Shown: positions 22,781-35,500, counted from the first letter of the stretch. The stretch: DNA of 64,000 nt from Butyriboletus loyo (GCA_038093515.1 JBBPSI010000019.1:124001-188000), one strand, 5' to 3'. The notes: generated by a model from the letters alone, not told the origin. Program-made: numbers and translations.

Positions 22781-23474
22781 ATGTCGTCGACAAGCACGTT
22801 CAAGAAGCCAATGCCCAAGTGCGGTCGTTTCCAGATTTGGATCACATTATCACGTATTAACGAACGTATAGCACGATCACAGCTTTGTGTTCAAGGTGTT
22901 GAGTGGACATTTTAGAACCTAACTTGCTGGCTGACACCCCAGGCAGTGTCACGGTAGAGACAAAGCAAGATGCTGAGGCCCTTCTGTGGGCGTACTTCTC
23001 TGGTTACCTTGAGACACCCACCATGGGGCCCACCACCCGTACAGGCCTTGTTGTGAAGGGAGAAATTCTTCAACAACGTCAGAGCCTGGCAATAAGCGGG
23101 ACAGTAATAGTATATGCAGGCAAAAGGTCTTGGATGGACACGAAGTACGTAACCGGCCGGTGTCTACAGGCATTGCACTGACGTCTGTTCTTCTAGCTAG
23201 CCAAAAAGATAGCTACTTCCAAATATACAAGCGACCAGAATTGTTGAAACGCACCATCCGATTCGAGTGCCAATTGGAACGTAAAGTTGCAGTGGGAACG
23301 ATTGTGTCATATCGAGCGACCAGCACGCATGATCTGAGCACATCCCCGGAGATATCTATGCAACCAGCATCTATTGCGCTCCCCCCGATGTATGCGCCGC
23401 CCCCAGAGATTTATCCTTTTCAGTTGATGCTGGAATCTGCAAGGTACACTGGACGCCCCTCGAAGCGAGCCTAA
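22781..23474 (+). CDS. Short orphan protein, function unknown
   Basis: I do not recognise the family. Three exons, 22781-22853, 22916-23144 and 23201-23474, join into exactly 192 codons including the stop. The first begins MSSTSTFKKPMPKCGRFQIW. The middle exon has PGSVTVETKQDAEALLWAYF and GPTTRTGLVVKGEILQQRQS. The last reads QKDSYFQIYKRPELLKRTIR and later a proline-rich stretch (ALPPMYAPPPEIYPF). There is no signal peptide or membrane helix. Support comes only from consistent frames and plausible splice sites, including gtacgt as the second donor. The gene sits between a decayed and an intact F-box copy. Confidence 0.5.
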
Positions 23475-24541
23475 AAGTGCCGAAACCTCACGGAATGAGA
23501 ATTACGCTGTCAGGAAAGATCGTGGCCCAGGTTCGCCTTCGATCACTCGCGCTCGTAAGGAGATTCGAGGTACGTATGTATGCCTGCGAACGAACGTTTT
23601 GATTCTGAACATGTCGTAGTGGACGTCCTTCTTAATCCCTGCTACTGCGAGAGCATTTTGAATTGCACGTGCACAACGAAACGAAATCGGATTCGTTAGC
23701 GCCATATCCACTGGCAGAAGCACGCTGGCACATCGTTAGAAAGTAGGAAGCAGGCGTGATGAGAATGGGGGTGACAAGAGAGGGAGCTGAATGGGGCGGT
23801 TGCGGCGAATCTGAACGTATGAGGGTCCGTTTGCACGAAAAGTCCGCGCGCGCGCGCTTTTCGTTGGTGAGTGTACACTCTTTTCATTGTCGACGAGCAC
23901 ACGACTTACATAGCTTACGTTCACACCAAACGGTCAACTTCAAAGTTGCCGCAATGTGTGGGCGCGACCCATACTTGAGATCTGAATGCATAGGGTCTCC
24001 TCACACTCTCGTGGTGATGTCAGATGAGAGACTTCAAGATGGAACGTGCATGTGAAGACTGGGCCTACATGAAGCCTCCGCAGTGCTTTGTAGTTACAGT
24101 GATGGCTCGGGGGATGCAAGTAATTCACAAACGTCGATCACGGTTCACACTCGGGTCGACTATGGGCACGAACGTCGATGATGCCCTTGAACGAGAGTTT
24201 GACTCATCCCGTTATGCACCTTCCCTTCTTCATTGGAGTAGTACTGGAGCATACTAAGCGCTAAACGTGCTCTCGGGCATGAATGCATGACTCTCGACTA
24301 GACTTGGACACCAAAACAAAATCGGAAATACAGTACGATACAGCCAGTGCATCTCGACACGATCGAAAGCGAGACCAGAGCACCGAGACATCAAACATCA
24401 TCAAGATCATTCCGCGTCGTCGCGATAAAACCCAAGACAGACGCTAAACTCCGGCATTATCCCGAAGCTTTTTTTTTCTTCTTCATCTGTTTTTGCTACT
24501 TTTGGTTCTTCGGGATCGCCACGGAGGGGAGCCGCAACGAA
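23475..24541. other. Intergenic region
   Basis: Between the orphan gene and the 3' end of the F-box gene. A 74-codon minus-strand frame (23502-23723) is open but unrecognised. A short CG-dinucleotide run (CGCGCGCGCG near 23846-23856) is present. Nothing else stands out. Confidence 0.45.
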
Positions 24542-26972
24542 TCACATCGTGAACACGTCGATTTCCTTCATGTCCCCCGTCAAAAACGCCGGATACTGTT
24601 CCCAAAGAACGAACATGCACCATCAGCATCAACATCATATGTCGCAAAAAAGGACGTTCGACGTTCACAATGAAAGAGAAAGAAAACGCACCTTCAACCC
24701 GACCAACCGTTCGTCGTCGATCATCACCCCCGAGTAATCGGCCCTGACGTCCCGGCGCGTCTCGCGATAGGGTAACCCGCTTTCGACGACGTTGACAAAG
24801 ATGTTGGGCATGACGATCCGGGTGGGGTAGGTGACGTGCCAGGTGGTTTGGCATAGTGACGGGTCTGCGCCGTCCTTGTCCTTCTCTTTACTACTAGCAC
24901 CCTGGTCGGTGTGATCGGCGTCGGCGTCGGCATCATCTTCGTCGTCGTCGAAAGCACTGCGGACGTTAAAGTCGAGCACTTGCAGCGTGCTCTTGTCCGC
25001 TTCCGATGTGGGCAGCAGCATCACGACGCGCTGTCCATGGACATATCTACCCATCCAAGCAAAATTCAGTCCATGAAATGTATGGGGCACAAACGAGAGA
25101 CAAACACCCACCTCAGCCACTGAAACACCTCCACATGCGGCAACATCCGCGCATGCACCCGTCCCCAATCCCTCCAAGGCACCACCATTGCCGTCGTTTC
25201 CTCGCCCGTACCCATAGCCGCACTTCCAACGCCCCTCTCCAAATATCCTTCCAACGTGCGATTATGCACAAACGCACATACCCTCAGACGCCGCGTCCGA
25301 GGCCCGTCCAGCGTCGTTAGATGAACGTACTGAATCGTCAACACGTGAATCCGTTCCTCGTTCGACGCCACAAAGGGTTTGTCGGGCGGACAGCTAGCGA
25401 GGAAGGGACCGGTGTGGCTGCCGATGCTGAGCACCCGGACGGATCGGTGGACGCGCGGAAGGCGCAGGGTGGCGATGTGGATGAGGGGGGAGGTGGGGGT
25501 GTCGTGTGGCTGGAATTGAGATTGGGTTTGGGATGGGAAGCCGGAGCCAGAGTTGACATCGGCATCGGCGAGATCGCAGGTGAAGGTGAATAGCTCGAGG
25601 GAACCCCCGTCGTTTCCCGTCGTAACAAAGAACGCGCGGCTGTGGATAAAGGAAAAGTCCCATGTACCAGGTGGGAGGTTACCACTGCTACGATGCTGTA
25701 GCACACATGTATATATGCGAGTCAGTCAGTAAGAAGACAAAGCGGGAAGGGGAGGATATATATGAGACGTACCACGACCAGGTTTCCCGTCTTCCAATTC
25801 CATATCGTGATGCGGGGTCGGGCGGGATCGACGCAGTACATCATCCCCACGATGTCGTCGACGATCTGAATGAACACGCTCGTAACGGGGTGGGTCACGG
25901 GCATACGCAACACCGGTACCCTCGCCTCGGGATGCATCTTGTTCGTCGAGAGCGTCCGAATGTGCAACTCCAATATGTCAGGAATGACGAGCATGACCGG
26001 TCTGTTCGTGACCGTCGTCACCATCACCATCATCATCACCATCAGTTCAACACATCCAAGAAAAGGAGAAGAAGAAAAAGAGGACAGACGTACAATCCCC
26101 CGTCCTCTCCACCCCCCTTGAACAACACCATCAAATCCTGCGACGGATCCATCGCGAAATCGCGCGTCGGAATCCCCAAGTCGGCATTCACCACCGTACG
26201 CCCTGGATGGTGACTTCCCGGGAGCCACGTCGCGGACATGGTACGCGAACCGAAGGCATAGGATATTTCGTGCATTTCTTCCTCTCCACCCCCACCGCCG
26301 TGTCCGTCCACAACCGCTGGCATGGGCCATCCATTCCATCCGAACCCAGCACCCACACCCACACCATCGACACCCACACCAGCACCGACACCGACACCAT
26401 CGACACCGACACCAGCACCGACACCAACACCCACGCCAGCTCGACCTCTCCCCGCCCTCGGCTGCGTCTTACAAAATATCCCCGCTACGAGTTCGTACGC
26501 ACAACACGGTCCCGGCATCGGCACCGTCACGCACCGCGTCCAGCTCAATGTTTTCCATGCCTTTCGTAGTTGACGAAGACGTGCGAGTCGATCGCTTATC
26601 GTGAGTTGCGTTGTGCTAGGTTGAGAGGGAGAGGTGTGTGTCGGAGAGGACGAGGACGAGGACGAGGAGAAGAGGGAGGAGGAGGGACGAGTCCCACCGT
26701 CAATCATCCCATCCCGCACGAGTTCGATACGATATTGCAGTTCGAGCGAGCCGTCGACGATGTCCTTCAGTAGTCGGCATACCTAGATTGAAGGTTCGTG
26801 TGAGTTTCGTCCCCGTCAGGGTAGGCAAAGAAGGGAACGCAACCGAACGAGACCGAACGACCGAACGACAGTCGACAAAGGTACATATCGCAGTGAGGAG
26901 CTCAGGTGGGAGATGAATGAACGAGGTTGGGTGAACGGTCGCGGATTCAGAGGTGAGAGTTGGTGTGAGCAT
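24542..26972 (-). CDS. F-box domain protein
   Basis: This is a probable substrate adaptor of an SCF ubiquitin ligase. The ATG at 26972 opens MLTPTLTSESATVHPTSFIH and the F-box LPPELLTAICTFVD, then after an intron VCRLLKDIVDGSLELQYRIE, the region that often follows the F-box in basidiomycete family members. The rest of the protein is a large C-terminal region with recurrent beta-strand-like segments (RPRITIWNWKTGNLVVV, PGTWDFSFIHSRAFFVTT, RRLRVCAFVHNRTLEGY, VVMLLPTSEADKSTLQVLDF), possibly a WD-like or propeller-like platform. It ends YPAFLTGDMKEIDVFTM before TGA. The junction of the first intron, within or just after the F-box, has a weak donor and is uncertain. A Gly-Val repeat is encoded by a minisatellite in the middle. 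A decayed paralogue lies 2.5 kb away. Confidence 0.82.
26346..26440 (-). repeat. Coding minisatellite encoding a Gly-Val/Asp-rich tract
   Basis: Imperfect tandem units of ACACC, GACACC and GCACC on the plus strand run for about 95 bases inside the F-box gene. On the coding strand they give alternating VGVGAGVGVDG units without breaking the frame. Such tracts usually vary in length between strains. Confidence 0.8.
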
Positions 26973-27046
26973 CGTTTTGAAGGAGATCGAAGATATGGGA
27001 TTAAATACAATCGCACGATGACCACGAGGCGAGTTGAATACTTCTA

Positions 27047-30000
27047 CTACTCTGCTGCGTCCTCGCCCATGATCTTGGCCACCAGCTCGTTCCCGTTGTG
27101 CACAGGCGCCTCATACACCGCAAACGCTGCCTTCTTCCCACCAGTCTCTTCCCCAACCCCAGCCCCGTCCGTGGCCCCGCTCGACCACCCTTTACGACGG
27201 TCCGTAAACACTGTATCGCTCCGATCCAACAGCATCCCCAAGTCCCGGTCGCTCAGCACGTCCTCCTTCCCCTCCCGCGTCTCAGGGACTACCTCGATAT
27301 GATCACCCTCCAGTCTCAGCAACGCAGCTGCCATATCCGCAATATTATCTGCTTTGGTGCGTCCCACCTGCCCCGGCATCTTGAACTTGTCTATGCCCAT
27401 CATCACCAACACGTAGAACGGCAGGCTGTGGTGCGAAACGTACCCTTGGCAATCACCAACGCCTCGAGTTTGCGTTTCTCAGTGGCACGTTGTAGAACTC
27501 GCGTCTCGATCGTGTGCGCTGTCACTAATCGAAACACGAGCACAGGCTTCGTCTGGCCAATCCGATGTGCCCTGTCCTGCGCCTGAATATCCATTTGCGG
27601 ATTCTAGAGCGTACAACAACCCCTCATCAGCGTCCCCCCATATTCTCTAACAAAGACCACTCACCCAATCTTGATCATAGAAAATGACCGTATCCGCAGC
27701 CGTCAACGTGATCCCCAGCCCTCCTGCGCGTGTACTCAACAAGAACAACACCGGTGCATCCGCCCCTTTCCCCCCTTTCTGGAACCGATTCATCTGATCG
27801 CGACGCTCCAGCGGGCTCGTCGACCCATCAATCCTACATATCTGCCACCCCTTGAGTTCTGTTGCCCATGTCTGTGATCACATAGCCAGTGCACGTGTGT
27901 GGATCCATGAAGGTGTAGGGACTCGCCAAGACAACTAGGGCACGCACCTCGATGATGTCCATCATGGTCGTAAACTGGCTGAATAAAAGTACTTTATGCT
28001 TTGTCCGAAACAGCTCGTCCAGCAATCGTTCGAGCAGCATCATCTTCCCACTCGCATCGACCAGCTCTTCCGTCGTCTCCGGCAACGGCTCTGCCGGACC
28101 CCTAAACAATAGTGGATGTGAACAAGCCTTGCGCAGTTGCATCACCGTGTTCTGAAGACGCATGTTATTAATCCCCTTGACTGTTCCCACAACCATCATC
28201 AGCATCGACCAGCGTGGTAGGCACAGGTTCTACTCACCACTTTCCCGCATCCGGTGTTGTCTCGCGACCGCTGCCACATCCTCATCCGTCTTCTTCGTTT
28301 CCTCTCCCATTCCCCCCATTTCCATCCGTTCAAAATACTCCTCGTCACTCTCATCCACATCATACCTTCTCTTCTTGCCCCCTCTCAACCTTCTCGGTGC
28401 ATTCACATCCACCACCACCACCACCTCCTCCCCCACCCCCGGATCCTCGCTCCCTTTTCCGATCAAAAACCGACGAATGCGACCCTCGACAATCTCGTCG
28501 TACAGATCCCGTTGTTTCACACTCAGCGGCGCATAGATAACGTATTCCTTTTTAGGTGGGAGGAGTCCTTCGACGTCAGCTTTGAGACGACGCAAGAGGA
28601 AGGGTTTGAGAATGCCGTGTAGCGTAGAGATAAGGTGGGTGGATTGGGTGGGTGACAGGCGCGATTGCAAGGTGCCAAGATTAAACCTGACGTTGACATG
28701 AGCCCATACTTGAAAAACGGATGCGAGAACAGAAAGATAGTGCATGCGAGGGAACGGTGCCCACGTACCATTCCTGAAAGGTATCCAAGTCGTCAAAGAT
28801 ATCCGGAAGAATAAAGTTGAGCAGAGACCACAACTCTGCCAGGTTATTCTGCAAAAACCAGTTCATCGACACATGTCAAATCAAGGTTTGCACAAGGTAC
28901 GCACATGAAGTGGCGTGCCGGTCAAAATCATTCGCCCCGCGCTCGGGTATTTCTTGATCTCCTGAACGAGCCTGCAATTAAGGTTCTTCAACCGATGGCC
29001 TTCGTCGACGACGATATAACCCCAGTTGTACTTTGACAAATGGGACTGGTCTCGAATGATCATCTCGTACGTGGTCACAACGACCGGAAACGTTTCTTTC
29101 GTCTGACGCGGCAACGCAGCCTTGAAGGGCGAACGGGTATAACGCGTAGCAGGTATACGTCCATGGTCGTTCTCGTCCTCGTCTTCCTCACCCTCCCCAT
29201 GCGACGCCTCATCCTCATCTAAATCGACTTTGCGCCGCTTGACACGGCTGCTCTTACGGGTCTTGGTTGCTGCTGTCACTGCGTTACCATTGTTACCCTT
29301 ACCCTTTTGTGCTTGGCCTCGCGAGATCATGATCCGTTCCCCAGGTACAGCCACCGCTTCGGACCCGTCGTCCGGCTCGCGCATCACGGTACGTCGGAGC
29401 TCAGCGCGGTCGACAGGTGGGCCATGGTACATACACACCGGGATCTACAGACATCATGAGTACTCGAGAGTATGCGTCGTGAAGCAAGTACACTGACGGC
29501 AGGTGCAAACCGGTGAAATTCGTCGATCCAGTTGTGGATGACACTGAGTGGACAGACGATCAAGAAGGGTCTGAAATGTCCCAGCTCGCGGAGATGCGCG
29601 TTGAAGGCGATCGCTTGAAGCGTCTTGCAGCAATGTCGGCTGTTTGAACGACAGTGCGAAACCACTGGGCGGGACTCACCTTTCCCAACCCCATCTCGTC
29701 CGCTACAGACACGCGTCAACCACGCGCCCAACCGATCTGATACACACAAGACGCACCCAAGATACCCGACACACCATTCTTATCCAGCGACACCATCCAC
29801 TCGACACCCTCGAGCTGATAATCTTTCAACTTGCCCCCCGTCACCAACGACGGCTGTAAGAACTTGGGACGCGCCCCAGCCGTATCCGTCCCGCCCTGGG
29901 TCACACCCACAGCCTCTACCGTCAACGGCTTAACAAGCGAGGGCTCTTCCTCATACTCTTCTGGAAGACGCGGTTTGGGTGCTCGGCGCGTTAGACGCTT

Positions 30001-30452
30001 TCGTGTCCCATGACCAATGGCATTGCCAGAAGGCGCCGAGGCGACGTGCATCGCAGCGCGCAACGCCGAGGTCCGTTTTTCCTTGTCCATCTGTGCGCCG
30101 AGGAGATTAGAGTACGTAAAGGATTTCTCGAGGAGACGTTCGAGGCGTGCAAATCGCTCTCGGAATTGCTGTGTACAAGTGGTGAGCGACGCCAAGTGAA
30201 GAGAAGGTGTGGGCGCGTACGTGGTCGTCTTCGGGAGAGTCTGGCATTGCGGAGGACTTGATGGTTTGGTCAAGATGACGAGTGGGGTGAGCGCGTCCGT
30301 CAGGAGTGGGAAACGGGAAATGGACATACTTGGCGTGTGTCGAATTCCGAGATGGCTGGGTCTTCGTTTGGTGATGGGGAAGACGCGACGGTGCTCGGTG
30401 CGACGGAGGACATGAAATGCGTTGGCGAAGACGGCGGTGGACTGATGGACAT
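27047..30452 (-). CDS. SNF2-family ATP-dependent chromatin remodeller, LSH/HELLS/IRC5-type
   Basis: This protein probably slides nucleosomes in heterochromatin and DNA repair. The ATG at 30452 begins [17 protein letters not shown]; short exons lead to [18 protein letters not shown] and a coiled-coil-like stretch. The helicase motifs follow: [20 protein letters not shown] (near 29.69 kb), [40 protein letters not shown] (the DEGH box), [74 protein letters not shown] and [12 protein letters not shown]. The C-terminus has [23 protein letters not shown] sequence, typical of LSH and IRC5. An acidic and basic insert of about 80 residues ([17 protein letters not shown]) lies between motifs Ia and II. 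All motifs look intact. Confidence 0.9.
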
Positions 30453-30657
30453 CGTGGACAAGGACGAGGACAATGGCAAGTAAATGAATGAGACACGCTT
30501 TGGAACAAAAACTCAGGAGAGCATATTAGCTTATGTCATCATAAACGCGAGATTGCCGGCCCTCATTCACTCGCCTGGTTCAATTCGGACAAGTACATAT
30601 TTCAGTCTACAAGAGTATATACATGACAAGGAGAGCACCTCGAGTGATGCGTACAGG

Positions 30658-31346
30658 TTAGTACCTGTAGCGAGTCGAATAATCTATCGGACCTTGTCAG
30701 AAGCACGAGCGCCAGAGAATGAACGGAGACAGACCCTTGGGCGAGACGACGAGACCACGTCCTTTCGAGGCCCCACGGTATACCGTCTCGATGATGTCGA
30801 TAAGCTAGCGACAGAAAAAGGTGAATAGATGATCTGGGTAAACGAGGGTGCTCGCTGACCTCCTGCTTGTTATCCATCGCCCAGTTTCTAGAGATCCGAT
30901 AAACTCTGCGAGAGGCTGGAACAGAGAATACGCACATCTTGTTGTTGTTACCAGTCCCCAGATCGATCATGATATGTTTGTTCCTAGGGGACAGAAGATG
31001 AACGAATCGTGACAGATCGGAACACGACCAGACACCCACCGATAGAAGAACATGACCGTGCACGGATCGTACAACTCGTACATCTGGATCCAGCCATTGA
31101 GATCATGGGAACACTGATTCAGACGCAACATACCTTGTTGAAATCTGGGACCGCAGTGATATCCACCAAGTAAATGACAGCAAAGTTTTGGACCTTCTCG
31201 GCGACCGAGTACAGCGTCTCGTCCATCGTCATACATTGGGGATCCCAGTCGTGTCCGAACCGAATGACGACGACACGATCCTCTTCGGATTTGATAGCTT
31301 CGTCGACGTGCCAGCCAGAGGGCAGATGAGGGAGAAAGTACGACAT
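30658..31346 (-). CDS. DIB1: U5 snRNP thioredoxin-like protein DIB1/DIM1
   Basis: This is an essential, very highly conserved spliceosomal protein of the U4/U6.U5 tri-snRNP. Start ATG at 31346. Six exons give MSYFLPHLPSGWHVDEAIKS, then RVVVIRFGHDWDPQCMTMDE, VIYLVDITAVPDFNKMYELY, DPCTVMFFYRNKHIMIDLGT and GNNNKINWAMDNKQE. The last exons give LIDIIETVYRGASKGRGLVV, SPK and finally DYSTRYRY before TAA, as in the family. Codons for the isoleucine in NKINWA and the aspartate in SPKDYS span introns. The protein is about 142 residues, the usual size. No frame problems were seen. Confidence 0.95.
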
Positions 31347-32697
31347 GATGTTAGTGGACGTCGAGCCAGCACAGCCACTGGAAGGGTTTTTCCGGTGAAT
31401 AAGTTTGATCAAAATGCAATCCAGCGACGATGTTCCACCCAAGACATATACATTGCCCACGTAAGTTAAATGATTCAACACAGCCTGTCACTAATCTCAT
31501 TTGAACATGTCAACGACATAATGTCTTATCACGTTGAATTTGACACAGCGGGTTACCCATTTCATTGATGAGCCTCGGTCACCTCGAACCTGTGCGGTGC
31601 CGGATACCCACCGACGCTACTCAGCCGCAGAATAAGTACGTACTTGTCCTCTATCACCGACGCTCCGATTGATGCGGTGACAAAGTTTCAATCCATCTTC
31701 ATGAACTGAGATCGTGCTCCACATGCTAACCGTGTGTGGCTGACACGTGCCCAAACTTTCATTCCGTGGCGACGGGACGGGTGTTGGGGGGGTCGCTCGC
31801 CCTGACCCACACCTAGAACCTGAAGGCTCAGCATCGTAATTACGACGACGAGTTTTGGATTTCCTGGTGGAACATGCCTTCATCCATTTGAACGACCGTC
31901 ATTTAATATGCGGTGTCACGGGTGCGTTTAATAAACGACGGAAGCGAACCCGCAGCTCTGGGCGTATCATTGCAGGCTATCCGATGCGGTGACCCTACTC
32001 ACTGGTGACCGGTGACGGGGGACCATGATCCCATATGATCAGAGGGCCGTTCACATGCGGCCAATATGACTGTCATGGAGATCCTATCCATTCCCTTCAC
32101 AAGGTGAGAGAGCTTGACTGCTTGAGGAGGTGGATCCGGACGGTGCTGTCGTGCCTTGCGTCTTCTCATGGGACGGCGGGGCCCGAAATGAATTATCAGG
32201 GATCTTCAGTTAGACCGGGTCGAATACAAAGTCGTTTCGTCGGCTAATCAAAGCTATGATAGATCTCAAGTGCGTCGTGTAGCAACCCGCGTCGGACGGT
32301 TCAAGCACTGTGCTCACACGGACGAAGCGTGAATTTTCATAAGAAATGTCAGCAATTGTCAATGATGGTGACGGAAGCGTGGCTTTAATGAGTGAATTGA
32401 CAGGCCCGTCAATGGCCAATGTCGTCGTCGTCGCATTCGGCAACGTACGCGGGAGTGCGACACAGAAAAAAGTTCTACCGCGGCTTATTATCAGTCCGAT
32501 GAGCCTGTACACAAACTTGCTTTTTCCCCAGGTCCCTCAAGTTGCTATCGTTTCCTTCCTTCCAACCTCACCCTCACCTCCCTCTTCCTCCTCCTCCTCC
32601 TCACCGAGGGTGCAGATGATCTTCTGAACCACGATCGTTCCGTGCACCTGCTTTTCGTTCATTATTTGTTTATTCATTGCCCCGTTTTGTCTCCTGA
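31347..32697. other. Divergent intergenic region
   Basis: This lies between the DIB1 start (leftward) and the homeobox gene start (rightward). Open frames here have no recognisable domains. A C/T-rich tract at about 32560-32605 precedes the homeobox start and is probably promoter or 5' untranslated sequence. Confidence 0.5.
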
Positions 32698-34445
32698 ATG
32701 TCTACTACTCCTACCACTAATATCGCATCAAAGAGCTCTCCGAACTCGCAGGCTCATTCACGACATCCTGAATACGACTCTCAAGTCCCTCGTTCTCACT
32801 CCACTGCTGCTTCTTCGCCAGAAGCAACACCTCCATTATACCTTACCGCAGATCCCACGTCCTCTCATAACTCAGCACAGGGTCCATCCCATCACTCGCG
32901 TCCGGAGGAAGACGTAAACACGAGGCGCCCAACTAAAATACGACGAACGTCCCGAACCGCGGATATGGCTGCTGAACGAGCCTCTTCCAGTTCTGATTCC
33001 TCCTCTCAGAGTGGAATGGCAGATAATGAAACCGAAGCTGAGCGCAGTCATCAGCCCGAGCGCTCTGTCCCGCAAGACACTGCCCCTCCTAAAAAGAAGC
33101 GTACTCGGACGCTTACGACGCCTCACCAATCTGCTGTCCTCCATGCTCTTCTAGCAAAGGTACGGCCGCTCCTTTACATTTTTTCCTGCCCTCGGTGCTC
33201 ATACCTTCCATCCTAGTCCCGATTCCCTACAACTACCATGCGAGAAGACGTTGGACGTCAAATAGGCTTGAGCGCGCGCAAAGTACAGGTGTGTTCAGAT
33301 CATGGACCGATCTACCCCTACTGCCAGTATGCTAATGTCTCATGTAGATCTGGTTCCAAGTTAGTTTTTTTTTGGACCCTAATTGCTGCGGTCTCATTCC
33401 AGACTGTTGCTAACCCGGCCTCTAGAATCAGCGGCAAAAGGCGAGACGTCCACAAGGTGAATCTGCTCCCTTGACACGTCCGCCTCAGTTTGGTCCCTTC
33501 CCTATCATGACCCCCGCTGGTCCTTCCTCTTCCTCTTCTTCGTTTCCCTCTCCGTCAGCTGTTGGTCCCACCTCTGAAGTGTCGCTTTCGGGCCCCAGTA
33601 GCGCCCGCTCCGCTATGCAAGAATCCAAGGGATCCCTTGATTCCAACCCTGCCCTGTCGGGACCAGGCGTATTCAGCTGGTTGTCCTCCTCTCACCCACG
33701 TGGACACTCTTCCGAAGAGTGGGAACCCCCACGACGAGCGCCTACGAGCCCCGAAACCCCACCGGGAAGCTCCCAGCACCCTCTTCCTCCTCGGTTGCCC
33801 CAAGGTATTTCCACTCACGATTCTCGAGGGAGCACACGCGGTTCTGCGCCACAACCTGCCCAAGCGACACACGCCGAGACTTCGCCCCACTTTTCCAGAG
33901 TGCTTCCTCCCATCAACCTCAGTGCATTGGAACCATGCAGTGGTACTGAACCTTACGTGTCGCCTACGTCCTCTCTCCCACCACAACCTCCGTCGCGCAG
34001 TTCCTTGAATATCGTTCAACGCCACGATTCTTCCTCCCGTCCTGCCATCGAACCAGACAGCCCTGTACGTCTGAGTATCCCACCCCCGTTCGCGCTGCAA
34101 CCACAGCCGCAATGGGATCCTCAGACCTTTGTACCATACACCCGGCCTGAGTTTGCATCATGGTTGCAAACGTTGGACTCGTCGTTGTCGTCGGCAAGGA
34201 GAAGCTTCTCCTCCTTTGGAGCTCATGATCGCGTAATGCGTAATGTGTCTCCTGACCCGTCTCGCGGCACACACTTTTATTCGTCTTCTGGTGAACTCCA
34301 TCGTGGCGCACAGCTGGATTCTCTTCCTCATCACATAATCCCGTCTTCCCGAGGTCAGCGGCTTACAACGTCCGCGGCTTCTTCCCGTGCTTCTGTGTCA
34401 GGAGAAGGTCATGCGAGGTCAGACAACGAAGCTGGAGAAGAGTAA
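32698..34445 (+). CDS. Homeodomain transcription factor
   Basis: Four exons (32698-33159, 33217-33288, 33348-33359, 33426-34445) join in frame to 521 residues. The homeodomain spans about residues 128-190: KKKRTRTLTTPHQSAVLHAL, then RFPTTTMREDVGRQIGLSAR, then KVQIWFQNQRQKARR. Trp48, Phe49, Gln50, Asn51 and Arg53 are present, so DNA binding should be intact. The N-terminal 120 residues are Ser/Thr/Pro-rich with an acidic stretch. The C-terminal 320 residues are disordered and Ser/Pro-rich, a likely regulatory region. The third exon is only 12 bases and encodes exactly IWFQ of the recognition helix. Agaricomycetes have several such non-mating-type homeodomain factors, some linked to fruiting; which one this is cannot be told from the sequence alone. 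Confidence 0.92.
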
Positions 34446-35500
34446 TTGCACGCATTTTGTGCATGGCTCTTTCTTCTTTCTCTAGAACGACCACCCCACC
34501 AGCTGGCAGCACTACACCCTTTTTTAAACCCCGCCGCCCTTGCGCTATGATTGAGAACTTTTTTACGCACTCTGCACGAAAACACATCACGATGCGTTTC
34601 TTTCTTTCCTCCGCTTTTCCTTGCTCCCCTTTGTCTTGTGTGTCCTATGTTAAACTCGTCCTTTCATTCTCGATTCGCTCTTTTGTGAGTCTTATTTCGT
34701 CTTCGCTTCTCCCTTTTTTGGGTCTGGTTCGTTCGTCCTACCTCTCGATCGCAAACTCGTTCTACTACACATCGTACATTTAATGGACACTCACACCTCC
34801 GACCTTCATCGCTTTCGCTTATCTCTGTTGTCTTGCTAACAAGCCTTTCCCTCACCCTGGCATTTCATCGAATCATTGTTCTTTTTTTTTACTTTACTAC
34901 GTACTTAAGCATGATACATTTAGTACCCGAGGCATCACACGTTTTTACCATCTCACATTTTATAATCTCTCTTCATCTTACCTACGGAACACCACCTACT
35001 AATCTCCGTTTTACGCAGTCCCCATAGCTAGTGCTAATCAATTTTTTTTAACAAAAAAAAAGAAAGCGTCCCCAAAGAAAACAGAAGAAAGAAAGGAAAG
35101 TCGCCGGACAAACAGACAGACGGACGGACGGACATACACGCACGCACGCACGTACGCAGCCCTTCCTTCAACAATCAACATCGGCGTCTTCCTCTCGCGG
35201 TCGGTTTTCAAAATGAACAATGTATGTCATTTCCGAACGCGAAAAGCTTGTCCCCCCGCCGCTGTTAGGAACGTGGGCCCCGTCAGACGTACGTGAGTTC
35301 GCTCGTCGCGTCCGACGCCTTTCCCCTACCCCCTGTTCTCCGAGTCTCCTCCCCCTCCCCCTTTTTTTTTTATTACCCCCAGAGACCCATACATATACGT
35401 ACATACCATACCCACGTTTGTAGCCTTGTGCCCGTTCTACCGCTCCAACCCTATCCCCATACCTATAGTGCACGTCCGGAGTCCCTCCCCCCTCCCCCCT

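Noticed and set aside
23502..23723. 74-codon minus-strand frame (ALTNPISFRCARAIQNALAV)
   Set aside because: Somewhat protein-like but too short and no splice partner found.
30484..30828. 114-codon plus-strand frame
   Set aside because: It overlaps the 3' exons of DIB1 on the other strand, which are certain.
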